DNA from: Brenneria roseae subsp. roseae
Lineage (GTDB): Bacteria; Pseudomonadota; Gammaproteobacteria; Enterobacterales; Enterobacteriaceae
Reading direction: 5' to 3'
NCBI RefSeq assembly: GCF_003115845.1
Contig: NZ_KZ819031.1
Location: 1-64,000, forward strand
Length of the DNA: 64,000 bases
Numbering within the stretch: the first letter of the stretch is position 1; each line of letters starts with the position of its first letter. Below are positions 27,919-38,012 of this stretch, piece by piece. A program made the position numbers and the translations under genes. Under the pieces are notes generated by a model that saw only the letters and a list, made by a program, of their open reading frames with translations, made no database searches and was not told where the DNA came from.

Positions 27919-28896
27919 ATGACATTATTACTGCTCGCCGGCCGTCGTCTGGCGGCGGCGATCCCCGCGCTGTTGATCATTCTGGCCGGATTGTTTCTAC
28001 TGTTGCAATTCGCGCCGGGGGATACGGTCGATGCGCTGGTGGCGCAAATCGGCGGCGGCGACCCGACGATGATCGAGGAATTGCGGCGTTACTATGCCCT
28101 CGATCAGTCTACCGCCGTGCGATTGGGAGACTATCTGTGGCGGTTGATACACCTCGATTTGGGCCAGTCGGCGATTTACGGCAAACCTGTGGCGGAAGTG
28201 ATTCTGGAACGTCTGCCCGTCACGCTGCTGCTGATGGCCACCTCGCTGGCGCTGGCCGTCGCGGCGGGCATGGCGCTGGGGATTATCGCCGCACGCCGGG
28301 TCAATCGCTGGCCGGATACCCTGATTTCACTGCTGGGTCTGATTTTTTACTCCACGCCCTCCTTCTGGTTTGGGTTGATGGGTATCTTTCTGTTCTCCAT
28401 CTATCTCGACTGGCTCCCTTCCGGCGGATTTGAAACCATTGCCAGCGGGCTGACCGGCATCGACCGTATTCTGGATATCGCCAGGCATCTGGTGCTGCCG
28501 ACGCTGACGCTGGCGCTGATCTTCCTCGCGGTGTATCTGCGCATCATGCGGGCATCGATGCTGGAAGTCGCCACGCTGGATTTCGTGCGCACGGCCCGCG
28601 CCAAAGGATTGCGTGAAAACCGCATCGTGGTGCGCCACATTCTGCGCAACGCCCTGCTGCCCCTGATCACGCTGATTGGCTTGCAGGCAGGCACCATGCT
28701 GGGCGGTTCGGTGGTGGTGGAAAGCGTATTCTCACTGCCCGGACTGGGTCGTCTGGCCTACGAATCGGTCATGCAGCGCGATCTCAATACGCTGCTGGGC
28801 GTCGTCTTCGTATCGGCGCTGCTGGTCATCAGTATCAATTTTTTGGTGGACCTGCTGTATGCCAGGCTCGATCCGCGTATCTCGGGTGAACAATGA
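27919..28896 (+). CDS. ABC permease, DppB type
   Basis: The 325 residues carry six membrane helices and the DppB-family start (LLAGRRLAAAIPALLIILAGLFLLLQFAPGDTVDAL). The EAA loop contacting the ATPase is DFVRTARAKGLRENRIVVRHILRNALLP. It starts 5 bases after the binding-protein stop and ends overlapping the next permease, so the operon is coupled. Confidence 0.92.
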   Translation: MTLLLLAGRRLAAAIPALLIILAGLFLLLQFAPGDTVDALVAQIGGGDPTMIEELRRYYALDQSTAVRLGDYLWRLIHLDLGQSAIYGKPVAEVILERLPVTLLLMATSLALAVAAGMALGIIAARRVNRWPDTLISLLGLIFYSTPSFWFGLMGIFLFSIYLDWLPSGGFETIASGLTGIDRILDIARHLVLPTLTLALIFLAVYLRIMRASMLEVATLDFVRTARAKGLRENRIVVRHILRNALLPLITLIGLQAGTMLGGSVVVESVFSLPGLGRLAYESVMQRDLNTLLGVVFVSALLVISINFLVDLLYARLDPRISGEQ

Positions 28897-29729
28897 TGCG
28901 TCAATTTTTTAAACGCTACGCCCACAGTCCGGCGGCCCTGCTCGGCCTGATTTTACTGCTGCTGGTGGTTGGTATGGCGCTCACCGCCGATCTTTTCTTC
29001 CCGAATAACCCGCTGCGGCTGGCGGGCCGTCCGTTGCAGTGGCCGCTGCACAATCCGAACTTTCTACTCGGCACCGACCAGACCGGACGAGACATCGCCG
29101 CGCAGATTTTCCACGGCGCGCGGATCTCGCTGACCATCGGGCTGGTGGCGACGATCATCGCTATTATTATCGGTATTGTCGTCGGCGCGCTGTCAGGCTT
29201 CTACGGCGGGATCGTTGATGACCTGTTGATGCGCCTGACGGAAGCATTCCAGATTTTGCCCAACTTTCTGCTGCTACTGGTGCTGATCGCCGTATTTGGC
29301 TCCACGCTGGAGACCGTGATCTGGGCCATCGGCATTGTCTCCTGGCCGCCTGCCGCCCGGCTGACGCGCGCCGAATTCATGTCGCTGCGCAACCGGGAGT
29401 TCGTGCAGGCGGCGCGATCGCTCGGCATGCGCGATATGCCCATCGTGTTCCGTGAAATCCTGCCCAACGCCCTGCCGCCGATTGTGGTCTACGCCAGCGT
29501 TATCATGGCGGTCGCCATTCTGCTGGAGAGCGCGCTGGCCTTTCTGAATCTGTCCGATCCCAATGTGCCCTCCTGGGGAAACCTGATTGGCGCCGGGCGC
29601 AGCGTACTACGTCAGGAATGGTATGTGTCGGCGATCCCCGGCGTGGCTATTTTATTAACCGTACTCTCTGTTTCGCTGGTCGGACAGGGACTCAATGATG
29701 CGCTGAACCCAAGGCTGAAAAACCGATGA
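28893..29729 (+). CDS. ABC permease, DppC type
   Basis: The 278 residues are the second permease: one N-terminal helix, the DppC mark LGTDQTGRDIAAQIFHGARIS, then five helices and the EAA loop EFVQAARSLGMRDMPIVFREILPNALPP. The ATG overlaps the preceding stop, and its own stop overlaps the ATG of the fused ATPase gene. It pairs with the DppB-type subunit in the inner membrane. Confidence 0.92.
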   Translation: MMRQFFKRYAHSPAALLGLILLLLVVGMALTADLFFPNNPLRLAGRPLQWPLHNPNFLLGTDQTGRDIAAQIFHGARISLTIGLVATIIAIIIGIVVGALSGFYGGIVDDLLMRLTEAFQILPNFLLLLVLIAVFGSTLETVIWAIGIVSWPPAARLTRAEFMSLRNREFVQAARSLGMRDMPIVFREILPNALPPIVVYASVIMAVAILLESALAFLNLSDPNVPSWGNLIGAGRSVLRQEWYVSAIPGVAILLTVLSVSLVGQGLNDALNPRLKNR

Positions 29730-31342
29730 GCGTTTTGTTATCGATTAAAAATCTCAGCGTCGCGCTGCCGGCCGACGCCGATCGTCCGTGGGCATTACGC
29801 CAGGTGTCACTCGACCTGCATGCCAATGAAATCCTGTGCGTTGTGGGTGAAAGCGGTTCAGGAAAATCCATGACCGCCAGCGCCATTATGGGGCTATTGC
29901 CCGATCAGGTGCATCCAACCGAAGGCAGTATTGAGTTTGAAGGTCGTGACCTGCTGAATCTGACGGAAAACGATCTGCGTCAGCTGCGCGGCGCCCGCAT
30001 CGGCATGATTTTTCAGGACCCGATGACGGCCTTAAATCCGCTGCACAACGTGGGCGACCAAATTGCGGAAATGTTTCTGACGCATCAGTCTATCCTGCCG
30101 CGGCGCGAGATCGCCGGGCGGGTACAGCAACTGCTGGCTGATGTCCATCTGCCGGAGCCCGCCGCCATCGCGCACGCTTATCCTCACCAGCTTTCAGGCG
30201 GCCAACGTCAGCGGGTGATGATCGCCATGGCGCTGGCGCTTGAACCGCGGGTGTTGATTGCCGATGAACCGACCACCGCGCTGGACGTCACCACGCAGGC
30301 GCAGATCCTCAAACTCATTCGCGAATTGCAACAGCGTCAGGGAACGTCGGTACTGTTTATTACCCACGATTTTGGCGTCGTTGCGGATATCGCCGATCGG
30401 ATCGCGGTCATGCGGCAAGGCGAACTGGTCGAACAGGGTTCAGCTCAACAGCTGCTCTATGCGCCACAGCATGATTACACCCGCGCGCTGATCGCCGCCA
30501 TTCCGTCACTGCATCCGACGGCACCGCGCCCCGTTGCGGAAAACGACCCCATACTGACGCTGAAGCATATCACCAAGACGTTCCGCCAGTCCGGCTGGTT
30601 CAATCGCCACAAACGCCAGTCAAAGGCGGTACAGGATGTCAGCCTGGAACTGCCGCAGGGCAGTACGCTGGGTATTGTGGGGGAAAGCGGTTCGGGAAAA
30701 TCAACGCTGGCGCGCTGTATCGTCCGCTTGTACCAGCCAGACTCCGGGGAAATCCGCTTTGCCGATCGGGATCTGGCTCAGTTGCATCGTCACCAACTGC
30801 GGGAATACAGCCATCATATCCAGATGGTGTTTCAGGACCCCTATTCATCGCTGAATCCGCGGCAGCGCGTCGGCGACATCGTGGCGAGAGGGTTGTTAAT
30901 TCAGGGCGTACCGCGCGCCGCAGCGCTGGAAAAGGTCAAAACGCTGTTTGCTCTGGTCGGGCTTGATACTTCCGCCATTCATCGCTATCCGCATGAGTTT
31001 TCCGGCGGCCAACGCCAGCGTATCGGGCTGGCGCGGGCGCTGGCAGTGGAGCCCCGGATTCTGGTGGCCGACGAACCGGTGTCCGCACTGGATGTCTCCG
31101 TGCAGGCCCAGGTGCTGGCCTTGCTGGCAGAGCTGCGGGAACGTCTGGGACTGTCGATGATTTTTATTACCCACGATCTGCGCGTCGCGGCACAGGTTTG
31201 CGATCGGATTATCGTCATGCAGTCGGGGCGGATTGTGGAGCAAGGATTAACCCAACAGGTGTTCCAGCACCCGCAACACGCTTACACGCAGCAGCTACTT
31301 GCCGCGATCCCCGGTCGTGAATGGCAGGCGCACGCCGCCTGA
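29726..31342 (+). CDS. Fused double ABC ATPase (DppD-DppF fusion)
   Basis: One 538-residue protein holds both ATPase domains of the peptide-type importer. Domain 1 (about residues 1-265) has [24 protein letters not shown] and [15 protein letters not shown]. Domain 2 (about 275-538) has [28 protein letters not shown] and [15 protein letters not shown]. Each ends with the oligopeptide-type C-terminal segment ([25 protein letters not shown]). GsiA-like fused ATPases of this layout are known. It closes the coupled operon; the LysR gene follows 12 bases later. Confidence 0.93.
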   Translation: MSVLLSIKNLSVALPADADRPWALRQVSLDLHANEILCVVGESGSGKSMTASAIMGLLPDQVHPTEGSIEFEGRDLLNLTENDLRQLRGARIGMIFQDPMTALNPLHNVGDQIAEMFLTHQSILPRREIAGRVQQLLADVHLPEPAAIAHAYPHQLSGGQRQRVMIAMALALEPRVLIADEPTTALDVTTQAQILKLIRELQQRQGTSVLFITHDFGVVADIADRIAVMRQGELVEQGSAQQLLYAPQHDYTRALIAAIPSLHPTAPRPVAENDPILTLKHITKTFRQSGWFNRHKRQSKAVQDVSLELPQGSTLGIVGESGSGKSTLARCIVRLYQPDSGEIRFADRDLAQLHRHQLREYSHHIQMVFQDPYSSLNPRQRVGDIVARGLLIQGVPRAAALEKVKTLFALVGLDTSAIHRYPHEFSGGQRQRIGLARALAVEPRILVADEPVSALDVSVQAQVLALLAELRERLGLSMIFITHDLRVAAQVCDRIIVMQSGRIVEQGLTQQVFQHPQHAYTQQLLAAIPGREWQAHAA

Positions 31343-31354
31343 TTAGGTCATCCT

Positions 31355-32302
31355 ATGCATCTGGATTTGCGGCAGTTACGAAATTTCCTCGCGCTGGTGG
31401 AACACGGCAGTTTTGTTCAGGCCGCCGAAGCGGTGTGTTTATCTCAGTCGGCGTTTAGCCGCAGCATTCAAACGCTGGAACAGACGATGGGCTATCCTCT
31501 GATTGATCGTCAGAGTAAACGCCTTGCCCTGACGTGGCAGGGGCAAAAGCTGCTCCCTTTCGCCCGCAGAATGCAGGAGCTGTCCTGGGAGTTGATTGCC
31601 GACATGCAGCAAATCAGCGATGAGGAAGAAGGCGAGCTGACATTTGGCTGCGGCCCGGCGCCTTCCATAACATTGATTCCCAAAGCCGTGGCGCATTTCC
31701 AGCAATTACGTCCGCGCGCCAGAGTGACCTACAGCGTGGATAACTGGCAGTCGTTGCGGCAGCGTTTACTGGCGGATGAATGCCCGTTTTTCGTGGCTGA
31801 TACCTGGCAGGCGGAACTGGAAACGGCCCTTCGCGTACAGCCATTAAGTCAGCAGCGCTGTTTTTTTATCTGTCACTGTTCGCATCCGCTGGCGCAGCAA
31901 GAGAAAATTTACCCCGAGGAACTGTTGCATTTTCCGCTGGCATCCCCCTATCTCCCTGTCGGCATGCGTAAAATACTGGCTACCCTGACCCGGCAGCCAG
32001 ATTATCGTCCACAGATCCAGTGCGATCACATCTATTCGGTGTTTAGCGTGCTGCGTCATTCGCAGGCGATCAGCTTTGCCAGTGAAGATGGCTTTGCCCT
32101 GGGCAGGCTAAGCCATCAGTTAGTGGAAATTCCGTTGGCGGATACCCCGCCGGAATGGGGAAAAATGCAAACCCGGTTCGGCATTATCTCCAGCCTGCAA
32201 AAGACCCTGCCGCCACTCGCTCAGTTGATGATTGAGGTGATTATCGAACAGGACGCGCTGCGTTCGCAGGCGTCCTCTTTTCCCATAAGCGACGTTATTT
32301 GA
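31355..32302 (+). CDS. LysR-family transcriptional regulator
   Basis: The 315 residues show the LysR helix-turn-helix (LRQLRNFLALVEHGSFVQAAEAVCLSQSAFSRSIQTLEQTMG) and an effector domain from about residue 90. It lies at the end of the Dpp-type operon and converges on the sulfonate-type binding-protein gene with only 5 bases between stops. It probably controls one or both importers. A cysteine pair (RCFFICHCSHP) in the effector domain might be redox active; that is only a sequence observation. Confidence 0.88.
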   Translation: MHLDLRQLRNFLALVEHGSFVQAAEAVCLSQSAFSRSIQTLEQTMGYPLIDRQSKRLALTWQGQKLLPFARRMQELSWELIADMQQISDEEEGELTFGCGPAPSITLIPKAVAHFQQLRPRARVTYSVDNWQSLRQRLLADECPFFVADTWQAELETALRVQPLSQQRCFFICHCSHPLAQQEKIYPEELLHFPLASPYLPVGMRKILATLTRQPDYRPQIQCDHIYSVFSVLRHSQAISFASEDGFALGRLSHQLVEIPLADTPPEWGKMQTRFGIISSLQKTLPPLAQLMIEVIIEQDALRSQASSFPISDVI

Positions 32303-32307
32303 TAGGT

Positions 32308-33444
32308 TTAGTCAGCGGCCTGCCCGCTGGCATCGTACTCCGGCCAGTTTTTCTCCAGCTTCAGGCGCGTTAGCGATTGATCCACAAAACGGCTGTCAAA
32401 CCAGTCGTCTGCCGAATAAGCCTGACGGATCAGGCCGGCTGCGTTTGCCCGCTGAATACTGTCTTGCAGGCTGCTGCGCAGAAAGGGATCCAGACGCGGG
32501 GAGCTTTGGAAGTTAAGATCGTCCGCATGCATCTCCTCCTGAAACAACGTTTCCGGGATCTGGCTTTGCGCCGCCATCAGTGCGATATAATCCGCCAGAT
32601 GATCTGATTCGCTAATCCACTGCGCGTTTTCCACCAGCACATCGACCAGTTGCTGGGTGGCCTGCGGGTAGCGTTCGATAAAATCCGTCGTCGCCAACAC
32701 CGCCGCCTGCGTGGTATTGGACCAGCCCAGCGCACGGCTGCTGGCGACAATATTGATCCCCTGTTTACGCAGGGACAGCAGGGAAACCCCGCCCCAGACA
32801 GCGTCGACCCGTTTGGCGGCCAGCGCCGCCTTTCCTGCCGTCCAGTCCAGATTAATGATCCGGATATCCCGCACATTCAATCCGACGCTGTTAATCGCTC
32901 GTTCGAAAGAGAGCTGATCGGCAGTGCCTTTATATACGGCGATCCGTTTACCGCGTAAATCCTCAATGCGCCGGATACCTGACTCAGGCGTTACGGCCAG
33001 ATAGGAACTGGACCCGCGAGAGCCCACCAATACGCGGGTTGAAAGCCCTCCGGCGCGACCGATGATGGCCGCCAGATCGCCAAGATAAACCACGTCCAAC
33101 TGCTTATTCGCCAGCGCTTCATTAACCGCCGGGCCTGCGCCTTTAAAAAACGACCATTTGATTTTAATCCCCTGCGGCTCAAATACCTGTTCCAGCTGCT
33201 GACGAATATGCGCCAGTCCCAAAGGACCGCGTATAAACGGCTTGCTGCCCGCGCTTTGATCCGGCAAACCGATACGGATTTCAGCCGGCTGGCTTGTGAT
33301 TTCTTCAGCCGGTGCGGCGCTGGCGTTGAAGACCCCCGCCGCCAGCATCAGTCCGCCGACCATCTGCCTGACGCCATGCCATTTACGCCGTCGTTGAACC
33401 GCTGATTGCCGCTGCATTTTTTCAATGAACATCGTGTTTTCCAT
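32308..33444 (-). CDS. Periplasmic binding protein, aliphatic sulfonate type (SsuA-like)
   Basis: SsuA-like proteins bind sulfonates or related sulfur compounds for ABC import. The roughly 378-residue product has a basic N-terminus, a signal segment (MVGGLMLAAGVFNASAAPAEE) and the NMT1/SsuA core: EIRIGLPDQSAGSKPFI, WSFFKGAGPAVNEALANKQLDVVYLGDLAAIIGRA and LRGKRIAVYKGTADQLSFERAI. The start is uncertain: ATG 33444, 33432 and 33417 are all possible. It is divergent from the fused permease gene that, with the next ATPase, completes the importer. The split, divergent layout differs from the usual ssuEADCB operon. Confidence 0.87.
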   Translation of the reverse strand: MENTMFIEKMQRQSAVQRRRKWHGVRQMVGGLMLAAGVFNASAAPAEEITSQPAEIRIGLPDQSAGSKPFIRGPLGLAHIRQQLEQVFEPQGIKIKWSFFKGAGPAVNEALANKQLDVVYLGDLAAIIGRAGGLSTRVLVGSRGSSSYLAVTPESGIRRIEDLRGKRIAVYKGTADQLSFERAINSVGLNVRDIRIINLDWTAGKAALAAKRVDAVWGGVSLLSLRKQGINIVASSRALGWSNTTQAAVLATTDFIERYPQATQQLVDVLVENAQWISESDHLADYIALMAAQSQIPETLFQEEMHADDLNFQSSPRLDPFLRSSLQDSIQRANAAGLIRQAYSADDWFDSRFVDQSLTRLKLEKNWPEYDASGQAAD

Positions 33445-33672
33445 CAACAAACAAGTGAATTAATGCCACGAAGCTAACGAAAGGGTCAGGCCGTATTTAA
33501 ATAATATTTATAGGTTTATTCAGTTGAAAAAAGCATAAGCCAGAGCAGACAAGGTCAATTTGCTTATATGCATTTTTTGCACGCGCCTTATCCCTTTATT
33601 GCATTGGCGTTTGGCGCTGAAAACTGTTTTTTATTACTTATTCATTCGTTCAAGCAGATTTCGTGAAATAAA

Positions 33673-35250
33673 ATGAATAAGGCTATTGCGCTGAAAACAC
33701 CATCATTGACCTGGCCTGTCCTGTCGGGGGGCGCGCTCTATCCGCTTATCGTTCCGCTGACGCTGCTGTTACTGTGGTATATCAGCACACAGCAAGGGTG
33801 GATGCCGTCGCAAATTCTTCCGGCCCCGTCGATCGTGATGCACACCGCCGCCGAACTCTGGCAGGGCGATCTGTTTTCACAGCTGCTGACCAGCCTGTAT
33901 CGTTTGGCTGGCGGGCTATTGCTCGGATTAATCGCCGGAACGCTGCTCGGCGCATCGATGGGCGCCTCCGCACGGGTGGAAAGCCTGCTTTATCCCACCG
34001 TGTATACGCTGGCGCAGATCCCCACCCTGGGCTGGATCCCGCTGTTCATGGTGCTGTTTGGTATTGATGACGGTCTGAAACTGGCGGTGATTATCAAAGC
34101 CGTCATTGTTCCGGTCACGCTGCACACGCAAACCGGAGTGCGCAACGTGCCCTCTTCCCTGCTGGAAGTGGCGCGTACATTGAGATTGCCATGGCAACAG
34201 CGGCTGATACGCCTGACTATTCCGGCCGCATTGCCAGTCTGGCTGACCGGGCTACGGCTCGCGCTGTCCCAGGCGTGGGTATCGCTGATTGTGGTGGAAC
34301 TACTGGCGTCTTCACAAGGCATTGGTTACCTGCTGGTCTGGGGGCGTCAGCTATTTCAACTGGACATCGTGCTGGTGTGCATCGCCGTCATTGGCCTCAC
34401 CGGGCTGGCGATGGAATGGATAATCAACCAGTTGGAACGGCGTCTGGTTTACTGGCCGTCTCTCCCGGTCAGCCAGCTACAGCGCACGCCATCCCGCAGG
34501 CTGTCGGCAATCATCCTGCCCTTCGGCCTGCTGATGCTCTGGCATCAGGCCAGCGTTTCCGGCTGGGTTGACAGGATGTTGCTGCCGGAACCGTCCGCCG
34601 TGATCCATGCGCTGGTGCAGGGGATCGCTGAAGGAACCCTGTCTGATGCGATGCAACACAGTTTGCTGCGGGCACTGAGCGGAGCATGTCTGGGCGCCGC
34701 GGCAGGGGCGCTGTCCGGTGTACTGCTGGGCTTGAACTCGCGTGCCGATGCCCTGTTTACTCCAACCGTCGCAACCCTGCGCCAGATTGCGCTGTTCGCC
34801 TGGCTACCGTTGCTCACCGCCTGGGTGGGAAACGATGAAGCAGGCAAAATCACGTTTGTCGCGCTGGCCGCCTTCTTTCCGATGCTGGTTGCCAGCCATC
34901 GGGGCGTGCGGCAGCGCTCGCCGCAGTTGCAGGAAGTGGCGCAGGTACTGCAACTGTCGCTGCCCATGCGGCTGCGTACCCTTATTTTACCGGGCGCGGC
35001 GCCCGCCATGTTCACCGGTTTACGCTTATCACTCATTTACGCCTGGCTTGGCACCATCGGCGCAGAATATTTCATGTCTTCCGGTATCGGTATCGGCAGC
35101 CTGATGATTAACGCCCAGCAGTTGCTGGATATGCCCCTCATTCTCAGCGGCATGTTGCTGATCGGCTTAACCGGCGCGGCACTCGACCGACTGGGGATCA
35201 GTCTGGAAAAACGGATGACGCGCTGGCGCACAACAGGAGAATCCATATGA
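33673..35250 (+). CDS. Fused double ABC permease, sulfonate/taurine type
   Basis: The 525-residue protein contains two complete SsuC/TauC-type permease domains in tandem. Domain 1 has LAQIPTLGWIPLFMVLFGIDD and LLEVARTLRLPWQQRLIRLTIPAALPVWLTGLRLALSQAWVSLIVVE; domain 2 (from about residue 275) has LRQIALFAWLPLLTAWVGNDE and LQEVAQVLQLSLPMRLRTLILPGAAPAMFTGLRLSLIYAWLGTIGAEYF. Normally one gene encodes one domain and the permease is a homodimer. The fusion gives a single-chain heterodimer, so the two halves may have diverged. Its stop overlaps the ATPase start by ATGA. Confidence 0.92.
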   Translation: MNKAIALKTPSLTWPVLSGGALYPLIVPLTLLLLWYISTQQGWMPSQILPAPSIVMHTAAELWQGDLFSQLLTSLYRLAGGLLLGLIAGTLLGASMGASARVESLLYPTVYTLAQIPTLGWIPLFMVLFGIDDGLKLAVIIKAVIVPVTLHTQTGVRNVPSSLLEVARTLRLPWQQRLIRLTIPAALPVWLTGLRLALSQAWVSLIVVELLASSQGIGYLLVWGRQLFQLDIVLVCIAVIGLTGLAMEWIINQLERRLVYWPSLPVSQLQRTPSRRLSAIILPFGLLMLWHQASVSGWVDRMLLPEPSAVIHALVQGIAEGTLSDAMQHSLLRALSGACLGAAAGALSGVLLGLNSRADALFTPTVATLRQIALFAWLPLLTAWVGNDEAGKITFVALAAFFPMLVASHRGVRQRSPQLQEVAQVLQLSLPMRLRTLILPGAAPAMFTGLRLSLIYAWLGTIGAEYFMSSGIGIGSLMINAQQLLDMPLILSGMLLIGLTGAALDRLGISLEKRMTRWRTTGESI

Positions 35251-36053
35251 CACATGTGTCGGCCCCCATTCCAGTGGTGCAGTTTGACCATCTGATGAAA
35301 CAGTTTCACGTTAAAGGGCAATCACTCACGGTTATTGATGACTTCTCGCTGTCCATTCACCGCGGCGAACTGGTTGCTATCGTCGGCAGCAGCGGCTGTG
35401 GTAAATCCACGCTGCTGCGACTACTGGTCGGGCTGGATAACGATTATCAGGGCCGCATTCTGGTGGAAGGAAAAACCGTACAAGGGGTCAGTCGTGAACG
35501 CGGGATAGTATTTCAGGAACCTCGTCTGTTCCCCTGGCTGACCGTGCGGCAAAACATCGCGCTGGGGCTGGCGCAAGACAAACTTGACGCGAAAGAACGT
35601 GCCCGGCTCATCGACCATTTTATCCAGTTGGTTCACCTACAGGATTTTGCCGACGCGCTGCCCGCCCAGTTATCTGGCGGCATGGCGCAACGCGTCGCCA
35701 TCGCCCGCGGGCTGGTGGCGAATCCGCGCATTCTGATGCTGGACGAACCCTTTGGCGCGCTGGATGCGCTAACCCGCCAGCAGATGCAACAGGAGCTGCG
35801 GCGTATCCATCAGTTGGAAGGCACCACCACGCTGCTGGTCACGCACGATGTGGAAGAAGCGGTTTATCTGGCCGACCGGATCGTCGTGCTGGCCCCTCGT
35901 CCGGGGCGTATCCGCCATATCGCCCAGCTTTCACTCCCGCATCCGCGCCAGCGTGATAGTCAGGAGTTTCACCGGCAGTGCAGCGAACTCCTGTCATTAC
36001 TGACGCAGCCTGCAACGCCGGCAACCCCCTCTCATACATCAGCCACTTTATAA
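35247..36053 (+). CDS. ABC ATPase, sulfonate/taurine type (SsuB-like)
   Basis: The 268 residues form a single ATPase: Walker A GSSGCGKSTLLRLLVGL, Q-loop VFQEPRLFPWLTVRQNI typical of the nitrate/sulfonate/taurine subfamily, signature LSGGMAQRVAIARGL, Walker B LMLDEPFGALDALT and switch VTHDVEEAVYLADRI. It is translationally coupled to the fused permease and followed after 13 bases by the arylsulfotransferase gene, so all three are one transcript. Confidence 0.94.
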   Translation: MTHVSAPIPVVQFDHLMKQFHVKGQSLTVIDDFSLSIHRGELVAIVGSSGCGKSTLLRLLVGLDNDYQGRILVEGKTVQGVSRERGIVFQEPRLFPWLTVRQNIALGLAQDKLDAKERARLIDHFIQLVHLQDFADALPAQLSGGMAQRVAIARGLVANPRILMLDEPFGALDALTRQQMQQELRRIHQLEGTTTLLVTHDVEEAVYLADRIVVLAPRPGRIRHIAQLSLPHPRQRDSQEFHRQCSELLSLLTQPATPATPSHTSATL

Positions 36054-36066
36054 ATGGAGCATAACA

Positions 36067-37869
36067 ATGGGACACCCTTCCGTTTACCCGACCGGCACCA
36101 CTCTCTATAACCCGGATAAAGCCTGGGGAGGCTATACCGTTTTTCAGGCGCTGGAGCGCGGCGCGGTGCTGATTGATATGAACGGGGCCGAACTGCGGCT
36201 ATGGGAAGGTCTGCACGGTTTTCCCAACAAAATTTTGCCCGGCGGCTATATTCTGGGCCACAGCGGCGAGCGCGACTCACGCTACGGTATGCAGGATATG
36301 GTGGATCTGATTCAGGTGGACTGGGATGGCAATGTCGTCTGGAAATTCAACGGCTACGAACACATCAACGATCCCGATCTTCCCGCCGAATGGATGGCGC
36401 GGGCGCACCATGACTATCAGCGCAGCGGCAATCCGGTGGGCTATTACGCGCCGGGGTTGGAGCCACAATCGCTGGGCGGCAATACGCTGATTCTGGCGCA
36501 CAAGAATCTGCACAATGAACGCATCAGCGATAAGCTGCTGCTGGATGACACCATTATCGAAGTGGACTGGCAGGGCAATATATTGTGGGAATGGCGTTGT
36601 AGCGATCACTTTGACGAACTGGGCTTTGACGACGACGCCAAAACCGCTCTCTACCACAATCCCAATATGCGCAAAAGCGGCGGCGGGATGGGCGACTGGA
36701 TGCACATCAACTCCATGTCGGCGCTGGGCCCTAACCGCTGGTTCGATCAGGGAGACACTCGCTTCCACCCGGATAACATTATCTGGGATGCGCGTGAATC
36801 AAACATCATTGCCATTACCGATAAGCAGAGCGGTAAGATCGTCTGGAAACTGGGTCCCGACTACGGCACGCCGGAACTTCGGCATATCGGCTGGATTATC
36901 GGCCAGCATCACGCCCATATGATCCCGGCAGGGTTGCCCGGCGCCGGAAATATTCTGGTATTCGATAACGGCGGCTGGGCCGGTTACGGCGCCCCCAATC
37001 CGGCCTCGGCCGATGGGGTAAAAAACGCCTGGCGCGATCACTCGCGGGTGCTGGAAATCAATCCGGTAACGCTGGATATTGTCTGGCGCTATTCACCCTA
37101 CGAAGCGGGCATTCCCCATCCTACCGACGCGTTCCGTTTTTACAGCCCGTACATCAGTAACATCCAGCGGCTGCCCAATGGCAACACGCTGATCAATGAA
37201 GGGGCGAACGGTCGGTTGTTTGAAGTCACGGCAGATCACGAAATCGTCTGGGAATATGTCTCACCCTACTGGGGCAAAACGGTCAATACCAATATGATTT
37301 ACCGTGCCTATCGCGTTCCTTATGACTGGGTGCCGCAGTTGCCGACACCGCAGGAAACCCCGGTCGTGGCGCCGGACAATACCCGTTTTCGCCAGCCTGG
37401 TGCGGCACAGCCCGGATTTGCCAGCGTCATTCGCATTGACGGCACTCGGCCTTACAAGAAAAGCGGCGATGCCCTCTGTGTCGCCACCGACAGCGAAGAG
37501 CTAAAGCGCAACCCCAAACTCTTCGCCGTCGATCGCGAGCGCTTTACGCCCCTGACGGCAAATGACGCGCTGGCGTTAACGGCACAATCCGGCCCTCAGT
37601 TGCTATTGGTCGGCGCAGAGCGTTGCGTTCATTGCAAAAACCTTTACCGCCAGTTGGAAAATCTGGTACGGCAGGCGCCCTATCAGGATCTGGTCTGCCA
37701 TTATCTGGATGCCGACCAGCACACCGCGCTGGCGCAACAGTTTTCGGTGAAAACGTTGCCGACGCTATTGTGGCTCCGCAACGGCGAAGAACAAGCGCGG
37801 ATTAACGGCGCGCAACAGGTCGAACATTTGCGCCAGTGGCTGGCGGAGCAGAACCGACCTTCCCGCTAA
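36067..37869 (+). CDS. Arylsulfotransferase (ASST) with C-terminal thioredoxin domain
   Basis: ASST enzymes move sulfuryl groups between phenolic esters through a histidine intermediate, on a six-bladed beta-propeller. Residues 1-430 carry the propeller marks: DWMHINSMS (His213), NIIWDARESNIIAITDKQSGKIVWKLG, GQHHAHM (His281, His282, His284) and ILVFDNGGW. Residues about 500-600 form a thioredoxin-like domain with CVHC at 520-523 and the cis-proline motif TLPT at 563-566. There is no signal peptide, so unlike E. coli AssT it should be cytoplasmic. It is the last gene of the sulfonate-type importer operon, which points to handling an imported sulfate ester or sulfonated compound. Oddities are the fusion and the cellular place. 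A terminator follows. Confidence 0.88.
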   Translation: MGHPSVYPTGTTLYNPDKAWGGYTVFQALERGAVLIDMNGAELRLWEGLHGFPNKILPGGYILGHSGERDSRYGMQDMVDLIQVDWDGNVVWKFNGYEHINDPDLPAEWMARAHHDYQRSGNPVGYYAPGLEPQSLGGNTLILAHKNLHNERISDKLLLDDTIIEVDWQGNILWEWRCSDHFDELGFDDDAKTALYHNPNMRKSGGGMGDWMHINSMSALGPNRWFDQGDTRFHPDNIIWDARESNIIAITDKQSGKIVWKLGPDYGTPELRHIGWIIGQHHAHMIPAGLPGAGNILVFDNGGWAGYGAPNPASADGVKNAWRDHSRVLEINPVTLDIVWRYSPYEAGIPHPTDAFRFYSPYISNIQRLPNGNTLINEGANGRLFEVTADHEIVWEYVSPYWGKTVNTNMIYRAYRVPYDWVPQLPTPQETPVVAPDNTRFRQPGAAQPGFASVIRIDGTRPYKKSGDALCVATDSEELKRNPKLFAVDRERFTPLTANDALALTAQSGPQLLLVGAERCVHCKNLYRQLENLVRQAPYQDLVCHYLDADQHTALAQQFSVKTLPTLLWLRNGEEQARINGAQQVEHLRQWLAEQNRPSR

Positions 37870-37962
37870 ACATCCGATACCGATACGCAGCCTGAGCCGA
37901 CAAGCCCAGCCATACGATAAAATCCGTAGCTGGGCAAAACGTCATGTTCTGTAGCCTCTCCC

Positions 37963-38004
37963 GGGAAGAAATACCGCGTGGTACTGCGGTATTTCTCCCG
38001 TTTT
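37963..38004 (+). terminator. Rho-independent terminator after the arylsulfotransferase gene
   Basis: GGGAAGAAATACCGC pairs with GCGGTATTTCTCCC around an eight-base loop, with one bulge, then G and TTTT. It ends the plus-strand operon and sits before the converging TPR-like gene. Confidence 0.75.
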
Positions 38005-38012
38005 AACCAATA

